Below are positions 50,543 through 59,493 of a DNA stretch of 64,000 nucleotides, one piece after another. The first letter of the stretch is position 1; every line of letters begins with the position of its first letter. The notes beneath the pieces are model-generated. The model searched no databases. It was not told where the DNA came from and saw only the letters and a program-made list of their open reading frames with translations. This DNA comes from Salinisphaera dokdonensis. GTDB lineage: Bacteria > Pseudomonadota > Gammaproteobacteria > Nevskiales > Salinisphaeraceae. The stretch covers positions 992,001 through 1,056,000 of the forward strand of contig NZ_APND01000001.1 in the NCBI RefSeq assembly GCF_040361215.1, read 5' to 3'. Position numbers and translations under genes: made by a program.

Positions 50543-51901
50543 CTAGCGGAGCATGCCCGCGCCGCGGCCCTGACCTTGAGACTTCAGGTTGTTCTTCTTC
50601 ATCAACCCTTCGTACTGATGCGACATCAGATGAGCCTGGAGTTGAGCCATGAAATCCATGACTACCACCACGATGATCAGCAGCGACGTACCGCCGAAGT
50701 AGAACGGCACGTTGTACTGAAGAATCAGCAGCTCCGGCAGCAGACATACAGCGGTGACATAGATCGCGCCGGCAACCGTCAAACGCGTCAGCACGGTATC
50801 TATGTAGTTCGCCGTCTGCATGCCTGGACGAACGCCCGGGATGAACGCACCCGACTTCTTCAGGTTATCTGCCGTTTCCCGCGAGTCGAACACGAGCGCA
50901 GTGTAGAAGAAGCAGAAGAAGATGATCATCAACGAGTAGAACAGCACATACAGCGGCTGCCCCGGTGCGATAGCGTTGGAAACCCAATTCGCGACCGTGC
51001 CGCCCTCACCCAGGAAGCGAACAATCGTCGCCGGAAACAGGATGATGCTGGAGGCGAAGATGGGCGGAATAACGCCAGCCATATTCAGCTTCAACGGCAG
51101 ATGCTGCGTCTGGGCCGCATACATCTTGCGACCGCGCTGACGTTGCGCGTGATGCACTGGTATGCGCCGCTGTGCTCGCTCCACGAACACCACGAACGCC
51201 AATACGGCCATGGCACCCACAAACAGCGCGATTACGAAGAACACGCTCAACTCGCCCGTGCGCACCAGATCCAGCGTGCCGCCGATCGCCGATGGCAGAC
51301 CCGACACGATGGCGGCAAAAATCAGCATCGAGATGCCGTTACCAATGCCACGCTCGGTCACCTGCTCGCCCAGCCACATCAGGAACATCGCGCCAGTCGT
51401 AAGACACAAAGCGGTCGTGAAGATGAAACTCAGCTCACTGGTGCCGCTCTGCGCTATTCCCTGATTCCAGAGTGCTACACCGGTCCCGATAGACTGGAAT
51501 GAAGCCAGTGCCACCGTGCCATACCGCGTGTATTGCGTGATCTTGCGTCGACCCGCCTCACCCTCTTTCTTGAGTTCCTTGAGGGTGGGGATCGTAGCCG
51601 TCATCAACTGCATGATGATCGACGCCGAAATATACGGCATCACGCCCAACGCGAAGATCGACAAACGCTCCAGCGCGCCGCCGGTGAACATCACCCCAAC
51701 ATCCAGGATGGTGCCCGACTGCTGATCGAAAAGACGCGCGAGCTGCGCCGGATCAATGCCCGGCACCGGAATGAACGTGCCAATCCGGAAAACGATCAAA
51801 GCGCCTACCAGAAACAGCAGGCGCTGACGCACTTCCGTGAGACTACCGGCGTTGGGATTCATGCCACCGCCGGCGCCTGCGTTGTTGGGCCGCTTCGCCA
51901 T
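50543..51901 (-). CDS. secY: Protein translocase subunit SecY
   Basis: 452 residues with ten membrane segments. SecY forms the protein-conducting channel with SecE and SecG. Typical motifs include FALGVMPYISASIIMQLMTA (channel plug and second segment region) and FIPGVRPGMQTANYIDTVLT (the loop that contacts SecA and the ribosome). A short Gly/Asn-rich N-terminus (NNAGAGGGMNPNAG) is unusual but minor. Three bases after rplO. Confidence 0.98.
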   Translation of the reverse strand: MAKRPNNAGAGGGMNPNAGSLTEVRQRLLFLVGALIVFRIGTFIPVPGIDPAQLARLFDQQSGTILDVGVMFTGGALERLSIFALGVMPYISASIIMQLMTATIPTLKELKKEGEAGRRKITQYTRYGTVALASFQSIGTGVALWNQGIAQSGTSELSFIFTTALCLTTGAMFLMWLGEQVTERGIGNGISMLIFAAIVSGLPSAIGGTLDLVRTGELSVFFVIALFVGAMAVLAFVVFVERAQRRIPVHHAQRQRGRKMYAAQTQHLPLKLNMAGVIPPIFASSIILFPATIVRFLGEGGTVANWVSNAIAPGQPLYVLFYSLMIIFFCFFYTALVFDSRETADNLKKSGAFIPGVRPGMQTANYIDTVLTRLTVAGAIYVTAVCLLPELLILQYNVPFYFGGTSLLIIVVVVMDFMAQLQAHLMSHQYEGLMKKNNLKSQGQGRGAGMLR

Positions 51902-51904
51902 GAT

Positions 51905-52333
51905 CTACTCGGAGACGCTACCGCCGGCCGCTTCGATGGCCTTGACGGCACCCGCGGTCGCGGCGACGCCCTTGAGGTTAATCGCTTTCGAAAGCTCACC
52001 CGAGGCGATGACCTTCGCGCGACGCGAATCACGCGCGATCACGCCGGCCGCCTTGAGAGCGGCGAGGTCGACATCACCATCCAGGCGATTCAGGTTGTCC
52101 AGGCGCACTTCCGCCGGCGCGTTCATCGCGCTGCGGAAACCCCGCTTGGGTACGCGGCGCTGCAACGGCATCTGGCCGCCTTCGAAGCCCACCTTGGTAT
52201 AGCCGCCGCTACGGGCCTTCTGGCCCTTGTGGCCACGGCCCGCGGTCTTGCCCATGTCGGAACCCGGACCACGACCAACGCGCTTGCGCAGCTGACGGGC
52301 GCCATCGCCGGGTTGAAGATCGTTGAGTTTCAT
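51905..52333 (-). CDS. rplO: 50S ribosomal protein L15
   Basis: 142 residues from the ATG at 52333 (MKLNDLQPGDGARQLRKRVG). The glycine-rich RNA-binding stretch GRGHKGQKARSGG is diagnostic. One base separates it from rpmD. Confidence 0.97.
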   Translation of the reverse strand: MKLNDLQPGDGARQLRKRVGRGPGSDMGKTAGRGHKGQKARSGGYTKVGFEGGQMPLQRRVPKRGFRSAMNAPAEVRLDNLNRLDGDVDLAALKAAGVIARDSRRAKVIASGELSKAINLKGVAATAGAVKAIEAAGGSVSE

Positions 52334-52334
52334 C

Positions 52335-52520
52335 CTAGGACTCCTCGATCGCGAGCATGTCGACAATCTTGTTGATCATGCCGCGGTTTTCCGGCGTGTC
52401 CGCCACCGAAACCGTGTGATGCATCCGACGCAGGCCGAGGCCGCGCACACAGGCGCGATGCCGCTCGAGCCGGCCGATCGGGCTCTTGATAAGTTTGATC
52501 GTGATCTGCTTACTGGCCAT
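52335..52520 (-). CDS. rpmD: 50S ribosomal protein L30
   Basis: 61 residues; IKLIKSPIGRLERHRACVRG is the family core. Between rpsE and rplO as expected. Confidence 0.96.
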   Translation of the reverse strand: MASKQITIKLIKSPIGRLERHRACVRGLGLRRMHHTVSVADTPENRGMINKIVDMLAIEES

Positions 52521-52534
52521 CGCGCACGCTCCCG

Positions 52535-53044
52535 TTAAGCGGTGATTTCTTCAACCGTCTTGCCACGCTTGGCGGCGATGAACTCCGGATCGTGCATTTC
52601 ACGCAGACCGTTGATCGTCGCCCGCACGAGGTTGATCGGGTTACGTGAGCCGTAGCTCTTGGCCAGCACGTTGCTGACGCCCGCAACCTCGAACACCGCA
52701 CGCATGCCACCACCCGCGATCACGCCGGTACCTTCCGAGGCCGGGCGGATGATCACCTTAGTCGCGCCGTGCCAGCCGACGATTGCGTGCTGCACCGTCG
52801 AGCCGTCCTTGAGCTGGACGCGGATCATGCTCTTGCGCGCGGCTTCCATCGCCTTGGCGATCGCCAGCGGCACTTCGCGCGCCTTGCCATAACCGAAACC
52901 GACCCGGCCTTCGCCGTCGCCAACCACGGTAAGCGCGGTGAAGCCGAACTGACGGCCACCCTTGACCACCTTGGCTACGCGGTTGACCGTGATCAGCTTC
53001 TCGAGCAGATCGCCTTCGGTACGTTGTTCGTTACGTGTTGCCAT
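52535..53044 (-). CDS. rpsE: 30S ribosomal protein S5
   Basis: 169 residues. The double-stranded RNA-binding domain contains LLEKLITVNRVAKVVKGGRQ and FGYGKAREVPLAI; the C-terminal fold starts at GVIAGGGMRAVFEVAG. S5 affects decoding accuracy. Confidence 0.98.
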   Translation of the reverse strand: MATRNEQRTEGDLLEKLITVNRVAKVVKGGRQFGFTALTVVGDGEGRVGFGYGKAREVPLAIAKAMEAARKSMIRVQLKDGSTVQHAIVGWHGATKVIIRPASEGTGVIAGGGMRAVFEVAGVSNVLAKSYGSRNPINLVRATINGLREMHDPEFIAAKRGKTVEEITA

Positions 53045-53056
53045 CTCTAGATCCTG

Positions 53057-53413
53057 TTAGAACTGCAGGCCGCTTTCACGCGCCGCGTCAGCCAGCGCCT
53101 TGATACGACCGTGATAGGCAAAGCCTGCGCGATCGAACGCTACCGTCTCGACGCCCGCGGCTTTCGCGCGGTCGGCGATTGTACGCCCAATCAGGCGCGC
53201 AGCGTCACAATTGCCCGTCTTGCCGCACTCTTCCTTGAGGCTCTTCTCGACCGTGGAAGCACACGCAATCGTGCGAGAACCGTCCGGTGCGACGACCTGG
53301 GCGTAGATATGCTGCGGCGTCCGATGAACGGACAGACGGTGGGCGCCCAGGTCACGCATGTGCATGCGTCCCCGGCGAGCCCGGCGCAGTCGCGAAATCG
53401 TTTTCTTGTGCAT
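53057..53413 (-). CDS. rplR: 50S ribosomal protein L18
   Basis: 118 residues; RLSVHRTPQHIYAQVVAPDG and GFAYHGRIKALADAARESGL are typical. L18 binds 5S rRNA with L5. Confidence 0.97.
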   Translation of the reverse strand: MHKKTISRLRRARRGRMHMRDLGAHRLSVHRTPQHIYAQVVAPDGSRTIACASTVEKSLKEECGKTGNCDAARLIGRTIADRAKAAGVETVAFDRAGFAYHGRIKALADAARESGLQF

Positions 53414-53458
53414 GGCTTACTGAATCTGTTGGTGGCCGTTAATGAAGCGAGCCGGTGT

Positions 53459-53989
53459 TTACTTCTTCTTCGCGTCCTTGCGAACCACACGCTCATCGGC
53501 GTAGCGGATACCTTTGCCCTTATAGGGCTCCGGCGGACGGAAGTTGCGGATTTCAGCAGCGGCCTGGCCAACGACCTGCTTGTCGGCACCGCTGAGAATG
53601 ATTTCCGTGTTGCTCGGCGTCTGCACGGTCACACCCTGGGGCATCTTGTATGCCACCGGATGGGACAGGCCAAGCGAGAGGTTCACGACATCACCTTGAG
53701 CCTGAGCGCGATAACCCACGCCCACCAGCTCAAGCTTGCGCTCGAAACCTTCGCTCACGCCCTTGACCATGTTGGCCACGATCGCGCGCACCGTACCGGC
53801 CATCGCCAGATTGGGCTTGCGACCGGTTGCCTGCGCACGCGCCTCGCTGTCGGCAACCTCGAGGTCTACACCCGACGGCAGGCGAAACGACAGCTCACCG
53901 TTCTTGCCCTTGACGCGCACGTCGCGCTCGGCGACGTTGCATTCAACGCCGCTGGGCAGGCTCACGGGCGCCTTAGCTACTCTGGACAT
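53459..53989 (-). CDS. rplF: 50S ribosomal protein L6
   Basis: 176 residues with the family end PEPYKGKGIRYADE. Two similar alpha-beta domains. It binds near the factor-binding site of the large subunit. Confidence 0.97.
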   Translation of the reverse strand: MSRVAKAPVSLPSGVECNVAERDVRVKGKNGELSFRLPSGVDLEVADSEARAQATGRKPNLAMAGTVRAIVANMVKGVSEGFERKLELVGVGYRAQAQGDVVNLSLGLSHPVAYKMPQGVTVQTPSNTEIILSGADKQVVGQAAAEIRNFRPPEPYKGKGIRYADERVVRKDAKKK

Positions 53990-54018
53990 ATTCGAACTTC
54001 CTGTGCGTTGCTACGCGT

Positions 54019-54414
54019 CTACGACACGTAGCAGAGAATCTCGCCGCCGTGACCCGCTTCGCGCGCCGCGCGATCGGTCATCACGCCCTGCGACGTGGAC
54101 ACAATCGAGATGCCAAGGCCGCCGACCACTGCCGGCACGTCCTTGCTACCGCGATAGATCCGAAGACCGGGCTTGGAGACGCGCTCAATGTTCTCGATCA
54201 CGCCGTGACCCTGGAAGTACTTCAGCTGCACACGCAGGCGCGGCTTTCCATCCAGCTCACTCGTTTCGAATCCGGTTATGTAGCCTTCGCTTTCAAGCAC
54301 GCCGGCGATTGCCAGCTTCAGCTTGGACGAGGGCATTTCTACGCTTTCCTTGTCTGCCGACTGCCCGTTACGAATACGGGTCAACATGTCGGCAATAGGG
54401 TCAGTCATACTCAT
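54019..54414 (-). CDS. rpsH: 30S ribosomal protein S8
   Basis: 131 residues starting MSMTDPIADMLTRIRNGQSA and ending GHGGEILCYVS, both characteristic. In E. coli S8 represses the spc operon near rplE; the gap here before rplX-rplE is too short to show a separate leader. Confidence 0.98.
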   Translation of the reverse strand: MSMTDPIADMLTRIRNGQSADKESVEMPSSKLKLAIAGVLESEGYITGFETSELDGKPRLRVQLKYFQGHGVIENIERVSKPGLRIYRGSKDVPAVVGGLGISIVSTSQGVMTDRAAREAGHGGEILCYVS

Positions 54415-54438
54415 GCGTACCGATACCTTTGCTGTGGC

Positions 54439-54744
54439 CTACCAGGAGGACATTACGAGACCGGGCACTTCGCCGCGCATAGCTGCTTCCCGCAGCTTGT
54501 TGCGCGAGAGCCCGAACTTGCGATAAACGCCACGCGGACGACCGGTGGCTTGGCAGCGACGCGTGACCCGAGTCGGGCTTGCGTCGCGCGGCAGCGCCTG
54601 CAGTTCCTGCGCGGCGGCGAACCGCTCTTCCGGGGTTGCCTCCGGGTCGTTGATTCGATCCTTGATCGCAGCGCGCTTGGCAGCATACTTCGCTACCAGC
54701 TTGGCACGCTTCTGATCGCGGGCGATCATACTCTTCTTTGCCAT
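54439..54744 (-). CDS. rpsN: 30S ribosomal protein S14, zinc-free type
   Basis: 101 residues from the ATG at 54744, the long form of S14. Only one cysteine is present (RRCQATGRPRG), so the zinc-binding C-x2-C pairs of the short form are absent. Between rplE and rpsH. Confidence 0.97.
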   Translation of the reverse strand: MAKKSMIARDQKRAKLVAKYAAKRAAIKDRINDPEATPEERFAAAQELQALPRDASPTRVTRRCQATGRPRGVYRKFGLSRNKLREAAMRGEVPGLVMSSW

Positions 54745-54766
54745 AGTATTGGTCTCCGGGGCCGGC

Positions 54767-55327
54767 TTACTTGCGGAACGGGAAGTTGAACCCGTCCAGC
54801 AGCGCGCGCCCCTCTTCATCATTCTGTGCGGAGGTCGAGATCACGATGTCCATGCCACGCAGTGCGTCGACCCGGTCATAATCGATCTCGGGAAACACGA
54901 TCTGCTCGCGAATACCCATGCTGTAATTACCGCGGCCGTCAAACGCACGCGGGTTCAGGCCGCGGAAGTCACGAATACGCGGGAGCGACACGTTGACGAG
55001 TCGATCCAGGAATTCGTACATCTGCGTACGACGCAGCGTGACCTTGCAGCCGATCGGCCAGCCTTCACGGATCTTGAAGCCGGCGACCGACTTGCGTGCC
55101 CGCGTCATCACCGGCTTCTGGCCAGCGATCTTGGCCATGTCACCCATGGCGGCTTCGATCACCTTGCGATCGGACACAGCTTCGCCGACACCCATATTAA
55201 GCGTGATCTTCGTCACACGCGGCGCCGCCATCGGGCTGCTGTAACCGAACTGCTCAACGAGTTTCGGGACGATTTGATCGGCATAGACCGATTTCAAGCG
55301 TGCCGGATGTTTGATTGCGTTTTCCAT
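54767..55327 (-). CDS. rplE: 50S ribosomal protein L5
   Basis: 186 residues. PRVTKITLNMGVGEAVSDRK and FNFPFRK at the end are diagnostic. L5 contacts 5S rRNA and P-site tRNA. Confidence 0.98.
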   Translation of the reverse strand: MENAIKHPARLKSVYADQIVPKLVEQFGYSSPMAAPRVTKITLNMGVGEAVSDRKVIEAAMGDMAKIAGQKPVMTRARKSVAGFKIREGWPIGCKVTLRRTQMYEFLDRLVNVSLPRIRDFRGLNPRAFDGRGNYSMGIREQIVFPEIDYDRVDALRGMDIVISTSAQNDEEGRALLDGFNFPFRK

Positions 55328-55338
55328 GACTGTATTGC

Positions 55339-55668
55339 CTACGCGTCGACCACTTCGCCAGACGACTTGTAGATGCGCACCTTACGACGGTCCGCACCTT
55401 CGCCCAACCACTTGAAACCGACCCGTTCACCTTTCTGGGTGTCCGGGTTGTACAGCATCACGTTCGAGATGTGCAGCGGCATCTCGCGTTCTTCAATGCC
55501 ACCCTGGATACCCTGGTTCGGGTCCGGACGCACATGCTTCTTCGCGATGTTGATACCGTCGACAACGACCTTGTCCTCGAGCACACGATTCACGGTGCCA
55601 CGACGACCACGGTCCTTGCCCGAGATCACGATGATCTCGTCGCCACTACGAATCTTTCTGGAGCTCAT
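55339..55668 (-). CDS. rplX: 50S ribosomal protein L24
   Basis: 109 residues with a KOW motif (DEIIVISGKDRGRRGTVNRV). Starts large-subunit assembly. Its ATG overlaps the rplN stop as ATGA. Confidence 0.97.
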   Translation of the reverse strand: MSSRKIRSGDEIIVISGKDRGRRGTVNRVLEDKVVVDGINIAKKHVRPDPNQGIQGGIEEREMPLHISNVMLYNPDTQKGERVGFKWLGEGADRRKVRIYKSSGEVVDA

Positions 55669-56030
55669 AGAACCTCCGGAGCGAGCGAGATGATGCGCAT
55701 GAACTTCTCGCGCAGCTCGCGCGTGACCGGGCCGAAGATACGCGTACCAACGGGCTCGTTGTTCGCGTTCAGCAGCACGGCCGCATTGTTGTCGAAGCGG
55801 ATCAGCGAACCGTCACCGCGACGCACGCCATGCCGGGTGCGAACGACGACGGCATTCATGACCTCGCCCTTCTTCACTCGACCACGCGGAATCGCGTCCT
55901 TGACGCTGACCTTGATGATGTCGCCAACACGAGCGTAACGGCGATGCGACCCGCCCAGCACCTTGATGCACTGGACGCGGCGGGCGCCGCTGTTATCGGC
56001 CGCATTGAGTACCGATTCTGTCTGGATCAT
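55665..56030 (-). CDS. rplN: 50S ribosomal protein L14
   Basis: 121 residues, starting MIQTESVLNAADNSGARRVQ. Bridges to 16S rRNA and binds the silencing factor RsfS in other bacteria. Nine bases after rpsQ, so no separate spc promoter gap as in E. coli. Confidence 0.98.
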   Translation of the reverse strand: MIQTESVLNAADNSGARRVQCIKVLGGSHRRYARVGDIIKVSVKDAIPRGRVKKGEVMNAVVVRTRHGVRRGDGSLIRFDNNAAVLLNANNEPVGTRIFGPVTRELREKFMRIISLAPEVL

Positions 56031-56039
56031 GGCTGTCGT

Positions 56040-56348
56040 TTATCCTGCGGTATCGAATTCGCCGGCCTTCTCGACCACGCGCCGCAGCGACCACGCCTTA
56101 TGGCGGGACACCGGGCGACCCTCTGAGATTTCCACCAGATCACCCACCTGACAGGTATTCTCCGGATCATGCGCCTTCAGACGCGTGCTCCGACGGACAT
56201 ACTTGCCATACAACGGGTGCTGCATGCGCCGCTCAATCAGAACCACAATGGTCTTGTCCATCGCGTTACTGACAACCTTTCCAGCCAGGACGCGCTGACG
56301 CTTGTCCTGATCGGCGGCCGCGTTGTTCGTTTCGCTCGTTTCGCTCAT
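56040..56348 (-). CDS. rpsQ: 30S ribosomal protein S17
   Basis: 102 residues, about 15 longer than E. coli S17 because of a polar acidic N-terminus (MSETSETNNAAADQDK). The core is RVLAGKVVSNAMDKTIVVLI and CQVGDLVEISEGRPVSRHKA. Confidence 0.95.
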   Translation of the reverse strand: MSETSETNNAAADQDKRQRVLAGKVVSNAMDKTIVVLIERRMQHPLYGKYVRRSTRLKAHDPENTCQVGDLVEISEGRPVSRHKAWSLRRVVEKAGEFDTAG

Positions 56349-56361
56349 GGCTCAACTGTTC

Positions 56362-56550
56362 CTATTTGCGCGCTTCGCGCAGCACGGTCTTGATGCGCGC
56401 GATATCGCGACGGATGGCGCCAAACTGATGCGTCTGCGCCTGCTGACCTGTCGCCTGCTGCATGCGCAGGTTGAACTGTTCGCGCCGTAGCGAGAGCAGC
56501 TCTTTCGTGAGGTCTTCGGGCGACTTCTCGCGCAATTCTTTCGCTTTCAT
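56362..56550 (-). CDS. rpmC: 50S ribosomal protein L29
   Basis: 62 residues; MKAKELREKSPEDLTKELLS and the helical hairpin are typical. Near the tunnel exit, contacts the signal recognition particle and trigger factor. Confidence 0.96.
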   Translation of the reverse strand: MKAKELREKSPEDLTKELLSLRREQFNLRMQQATGQQAQTHQFGAIRRDIARIKTVLREARK

Positions 56551-56558
56551 CTTCGCCT

Positions 56559-56972
56559 CTACAGAATCTTGCGTTCGACAAAGGCCGTCTTAACCGGCAG
56601 CTTCGACGCTGCCAGACGGAACGCTTCCTGGGCGACTTCGCGGCTGACGCCTTCCATCTCATAGAGCATGGAACCAGGCTGGACCTTGGCAACCCAGAAT
56701 TCGACGTTGCCCTTGCCCTTACCCATACGAACTTCGATGGGCTTCTTGGTCACCGGCTTGTCCGGAAACACGCGAATCCACGTCTTGCCGCCACGCTTGA
56801 TGTGACGGGTCATGGCACGACGAGCGGCTTCGATCTGGCGCGCCGTCAGACGACCGCGCTGCACGGCCTTCAGGCCGTACTCACCAAAGCTCACCTCGTT
56901 GCCGCGTTGCGCAAGACCGCGATTACGGCCCTTCTGGACCTTGCGGAATTTCGTACGTTTCGGTTGCAACAT
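56559..56972 (-). CDS. rplP: 50S ribosomal protein L16
   Basis: 137 residues, start MLQPKRTKFRKVQKGRNRGL. The loop PVTKKPIEVRMGKGKG is conserved; L16 helps place A-site tRNA. Confidence 0.98.
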   Translation of the reverse strand: MLQPKRTKFRKVQKGRNRGLAQRGNEVSFGEYGLKAVQRGRLTARQIEAARRAMTRHIKRGGKTWIRVFPDKPVTKKPIEVRMGKGKGNVEFWVAKVQPGSMLYEMEGVSREVAQEAFRLAASKLPVKTAFVERKIL

Positions 56973-56978
56973 CGCTTA

Positions 56979-57659
56979 TTACCCCGCGGCCGCGCCGGAC
57001 TCGGCGGGCTTCTCTTCGATCTTGGGTTCCGTATCGAACACTTCGCCCTTGAAGATCCAGACCTTTACGCCGATGACGCCGTAAGTGGTCTTGGCTTCCG
57101 CCAGGCCATAATCGATATCGGCACGCAGCGTGTGAAGCGGCACACGACCGTCGCGATACCACTCGGTACGCGCAATCTCGGCACCGTTCAGACGGCCGGC
57201 CACGTTGACGCGGATACCGCCGGCACCGAGACGCATCGCATTACCAACCGCGCGCTTCATCGCACGACGGAACATGATGCGGCGCTCGAGCTGCTGCGCA
57301 ATGTTCTGGGCCACAAGCAGGGCGTCGAGTTCCGGGCGACGAATCTCTTCCACCGACAGATGCACCGGCACGCCCATGCGACTGGACACTTCCGCGCGCA
57401 GCTTGTCGATATCCTCGCCCTTCTTGCCGATTACGATACCCGGGCGGGCCGTGTGGATCGTGATCCGGGCGGAACGCGCCGGACGATCGATCTGAATACG
57501 GCTGACCGAAGCGTGCGACAGCTTTTCGCGGATGAAGTCACGAATCTCGAGATCCGTGTTCAACGCGTCGCTATAGCCAACGCCTTCGGCGTACCAGCGC
57601 GAGCTCCACTCGGAAGTGATACCGAGACGGAAACCGACAGGATGTACTTTATGACCCAT
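56979..57659 (-). CDS. rpsC: 30S ribosomal protein S3
   Basis: 226 residues: MGHKVHPVGFRLGITSEWSS, a KH domain with GIVIGKKGEDIDKLRAEVS, and a C-terminal tail rich in Glu and Ala. S3 lines the mRNA entry channel. Confidence 0.98.
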   Translation of the reverse strand: MGHKVHPVGFRLGITSEWSSRWYAEGVGYSDALNTDLEIRDFIREKLSHASVSRIQIDRPARSARITIHTARPGIVIGKKGEDIDKLRAEVSSRMGVPVHLSVEEIRRPELDALLVAQNIAQQLERRIMFRRAMKRAVGNAMRLGAGGIRVNVAGRLNGAEIARTEWYRDGRVPLHTLRADIDYGLAEAKTTYGVIGVKVWIFKGEVFDTEPKIEEKPAESGAAAG

Positions 57660-57671
57660 ATCTATGTCCGA

Positions 57672-58004
57672 TTACTTGTCTGCGACACGAATCGTCAGGT
57701 GACTCGTACGCTTGAAAATCCGGTCGGCACGACCACGTGCCCGCGGCTTCATGCGCTTCATGGTCGGACCTTCGTCGATCATGATCACCGAGACCTTGAG
57801 CTCGTCGATGTCGGCGCCTTCGTTGTGCTCGGCGTTGGCTACCGCCGACTCCAGCACCTTGCGCACGATCTGCGCCGCCTTCTTCGTCGAGAACTGCAGC
57901 GTTTCGAGCGCGCGCTCGACCGGCATACCGCGCACTTCGTCTGCGACGAGGCGAGCTTTCTGCGGCGAGATCCGCGCGAAACGCAATTTGGCGAACGATT
58001 CCAT
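57672..58004 (-). CDS. rplV: 50S ribosomal protein L22
   Basis: 110 residues; RISPQKARLVADEVRGMPVE and the tunnel-lining loop MKRMKPRARGRADRIFKRTS are diagnostic. Confidence 0.98.
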   Translation of the reverse strand: MESFAKLRFARISPQKARLVADEVRGMPVERALETLQFSTKKAAQIVRKVLESAVANAEHNEGADIDELKVSVIMIDEGPTMKRMKPRARGRADRIFKRTSHLTIRVADK

Positions 58005-58021
58005 AATTATAAGTCCTCGCC

Positions 58022-58291
58022 TTAACCCTTGCGGTCGCCCAGGTGACCCTTGAACGTCCGGGTCGGGGAGAATTCGCCGAGCTTGTGGCCGACCATGTTT
58101 TCAGACACGAACACCGGGATGTGCTGACGACCGTTGTGCACGGAAATCGTCAGACCGATCATGTCCGGCGTCACCATGGAGCGGCGCGACCAGGTCTTGA
58201 TCGGACGCTTGGTGCTGCTGCCCAGGGCCTTTTCGACCTTGGCGGCCAAGTGAAGGTCCACAAACGGGCCTTTCTTGATAGAGCGTGGCAT
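58022..58291 (-). CDS. rpsS: 30S ribosomal protein S19
   Basis: 89 residues: MPRSIKKGPFVDLHLAAKVE and GHKLGEFSPTRTFKGHLGD. On the head of the small subunit with S13. Confidence 0.98.
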   Translation of the reverse strand: MPRSIKKGPFVDLHLAAKVEKALGSSTKRPIKTWSRRSMVTPDMIGLTISVHNGRQHIPVFVSENMVGHKLGEFSPTRTFKGHLGDRKG

Positions 58292-58321
58292 AGCTGTTCC
58301 TGTACCTGATGTGTACGCGGC

Positions 58322-59158
58322 TTACCGCTTCTTACGTTTGGTGCTGCGACGAACGATCATGCCGTCCGTGCGCTTGTTGGCACGCGTCTTGAAGCCCTTC
58401 GTCTTCCAACCCCAGGGGCTGGTCGGATGCCGACCGCCGCTGGTGCGACCTTCACCACCACCGTGCGGATGGTCGACCGGATTCATGGCGACACCACGAA
58501 CCGTCGGGCGGCGACCACGCCAGCGCTTCGCGCCAGCCTTGCCGAGCTGACGCAGGCTGTGCTCGTAGTTACCAACTTCGCCAACCGTGGCGCGGCAGTT
58601 GATATGCACGCGCCGGGTCTCGCCGGACTTCAAGCGCAGCACAGCGTACTCGCCGGCACGGGCTGCGACCTGAATGGCAGCACCCGCGCTACGGCCAAGC
58701 TGCGCACCTTTGCCGGGACGCATCTCGACACAGTGCACCGTGGTGCCGACCGGAATGCTCGCCAACGGCAATGCATTACCCGGACGAATCGGCGACTGAG
58801 GACCAGAGACGATCTGCGTACCGACAGCCACGCCACGCGGGGCGATGATGTAGCGACGCTCGCCATCCAGATAGCACAGCAGCGCAATGTTCGCACTACG
58901 GTTCGGATCGTACTCGAGACGTTCGACCTTCGCCGGCACGCCATCCTTGTCACGCTTGAAGTCGACAAGACGATAATGCTGGCGATGACCGCCGCCACGA
59001 TGACGGACCGTGATGCGGCCGTTGTTGTTGCGACCGCCCTGCTTGTGCTTCTTGACGACGAGCGACGACTCGGGCTTGCCGGTGTGCAAGGACTGATCCT
59101 TGACGCTCACGACAAAGCGACGTCCCGCTGATGTCGGCTTGGCTTTCTTGAGTGCCAT
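58322..59158 (-). CDS. rplB: 50S ribosomal protein L2
   Basis: 278 residues. The peptidyl-transferase-centre segment GVAMNPVDHPHGGGEGRTSG, including the key histidine, is intact. L2 is needed for subunit joining. Confidence 0.98.
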   Translation of the reverse strand: MALKKAKPTSAGRRFVVSVKDQSLHTGKPESSLVVKKHKQGGRNNNGRITVRHRGGGHRQHYRLVDFKRDKDGVPAKVERLEYDPNRSANIALLCYLDGERRYIIAPRGVAVGTQIVSGPQSPIRPGNALPLASIPVGTTVHCVEMRPGKGAQLGRSAGAAIQVAARAGEYAVLRLKSGETRRVHINCRATVGEVGNYEHSLRQLGKAGAKRWRGRRPTVRGVAMNPVDHPHGGGEGRTSGGRHPTSPWGWKTKGFKTRANKRTDGMIVRRSTKRKKR

Positions 59159-59190
59159 AATTCCTTACCTGTCTGGCGCTATCGCAGCGC

Positions 59191-59493
59191 TTACTGGGTG
59201 GCGCCGTCGAGGAAATCGATTTCCTCGCCTTCCGCCAGCGAGACGTAAGCCTTCTTCCAACCACTCCGCACGCCGGGACGGCCACGAAAGCGCTTGAGCT
59301 TCGGCTTCACGTTGCTGATGGTCACGCCTTCGACCTTTACGTCGAACAGCGCAGCGACAGCTGCCGCGATTTCCGGCTTGCTGGCCGTCTTCGCAACCTC
59401 GAAGACCACCTGATTATTCGCATCGCCAACCACACTGCTCTTCTCGGAGATGTGCGGGGCGCGCAGAATCTGAAAAATTCGTTCCTGGTTCAT
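59191..59493 (-). CDS. rplW: 50S ribosomal protein L23
   Basis: 100 residues from the ATG at 59493, which overlaps the rplD stop as ATGA. RAPHISEKSSVV is the family core. Tunnel-exit protein and docking site of trigger factor. Confidence 0.97.
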   Translation of the reverse strand: MNQERIFQILRAPHISEKSSVVGDANNQVVFEVAKTASKPEIAAAVAALFDVKVEGVTISNVKPKLKRFRGRPGVRSGWKKAYVSLAEGEEIDFLDGATQ

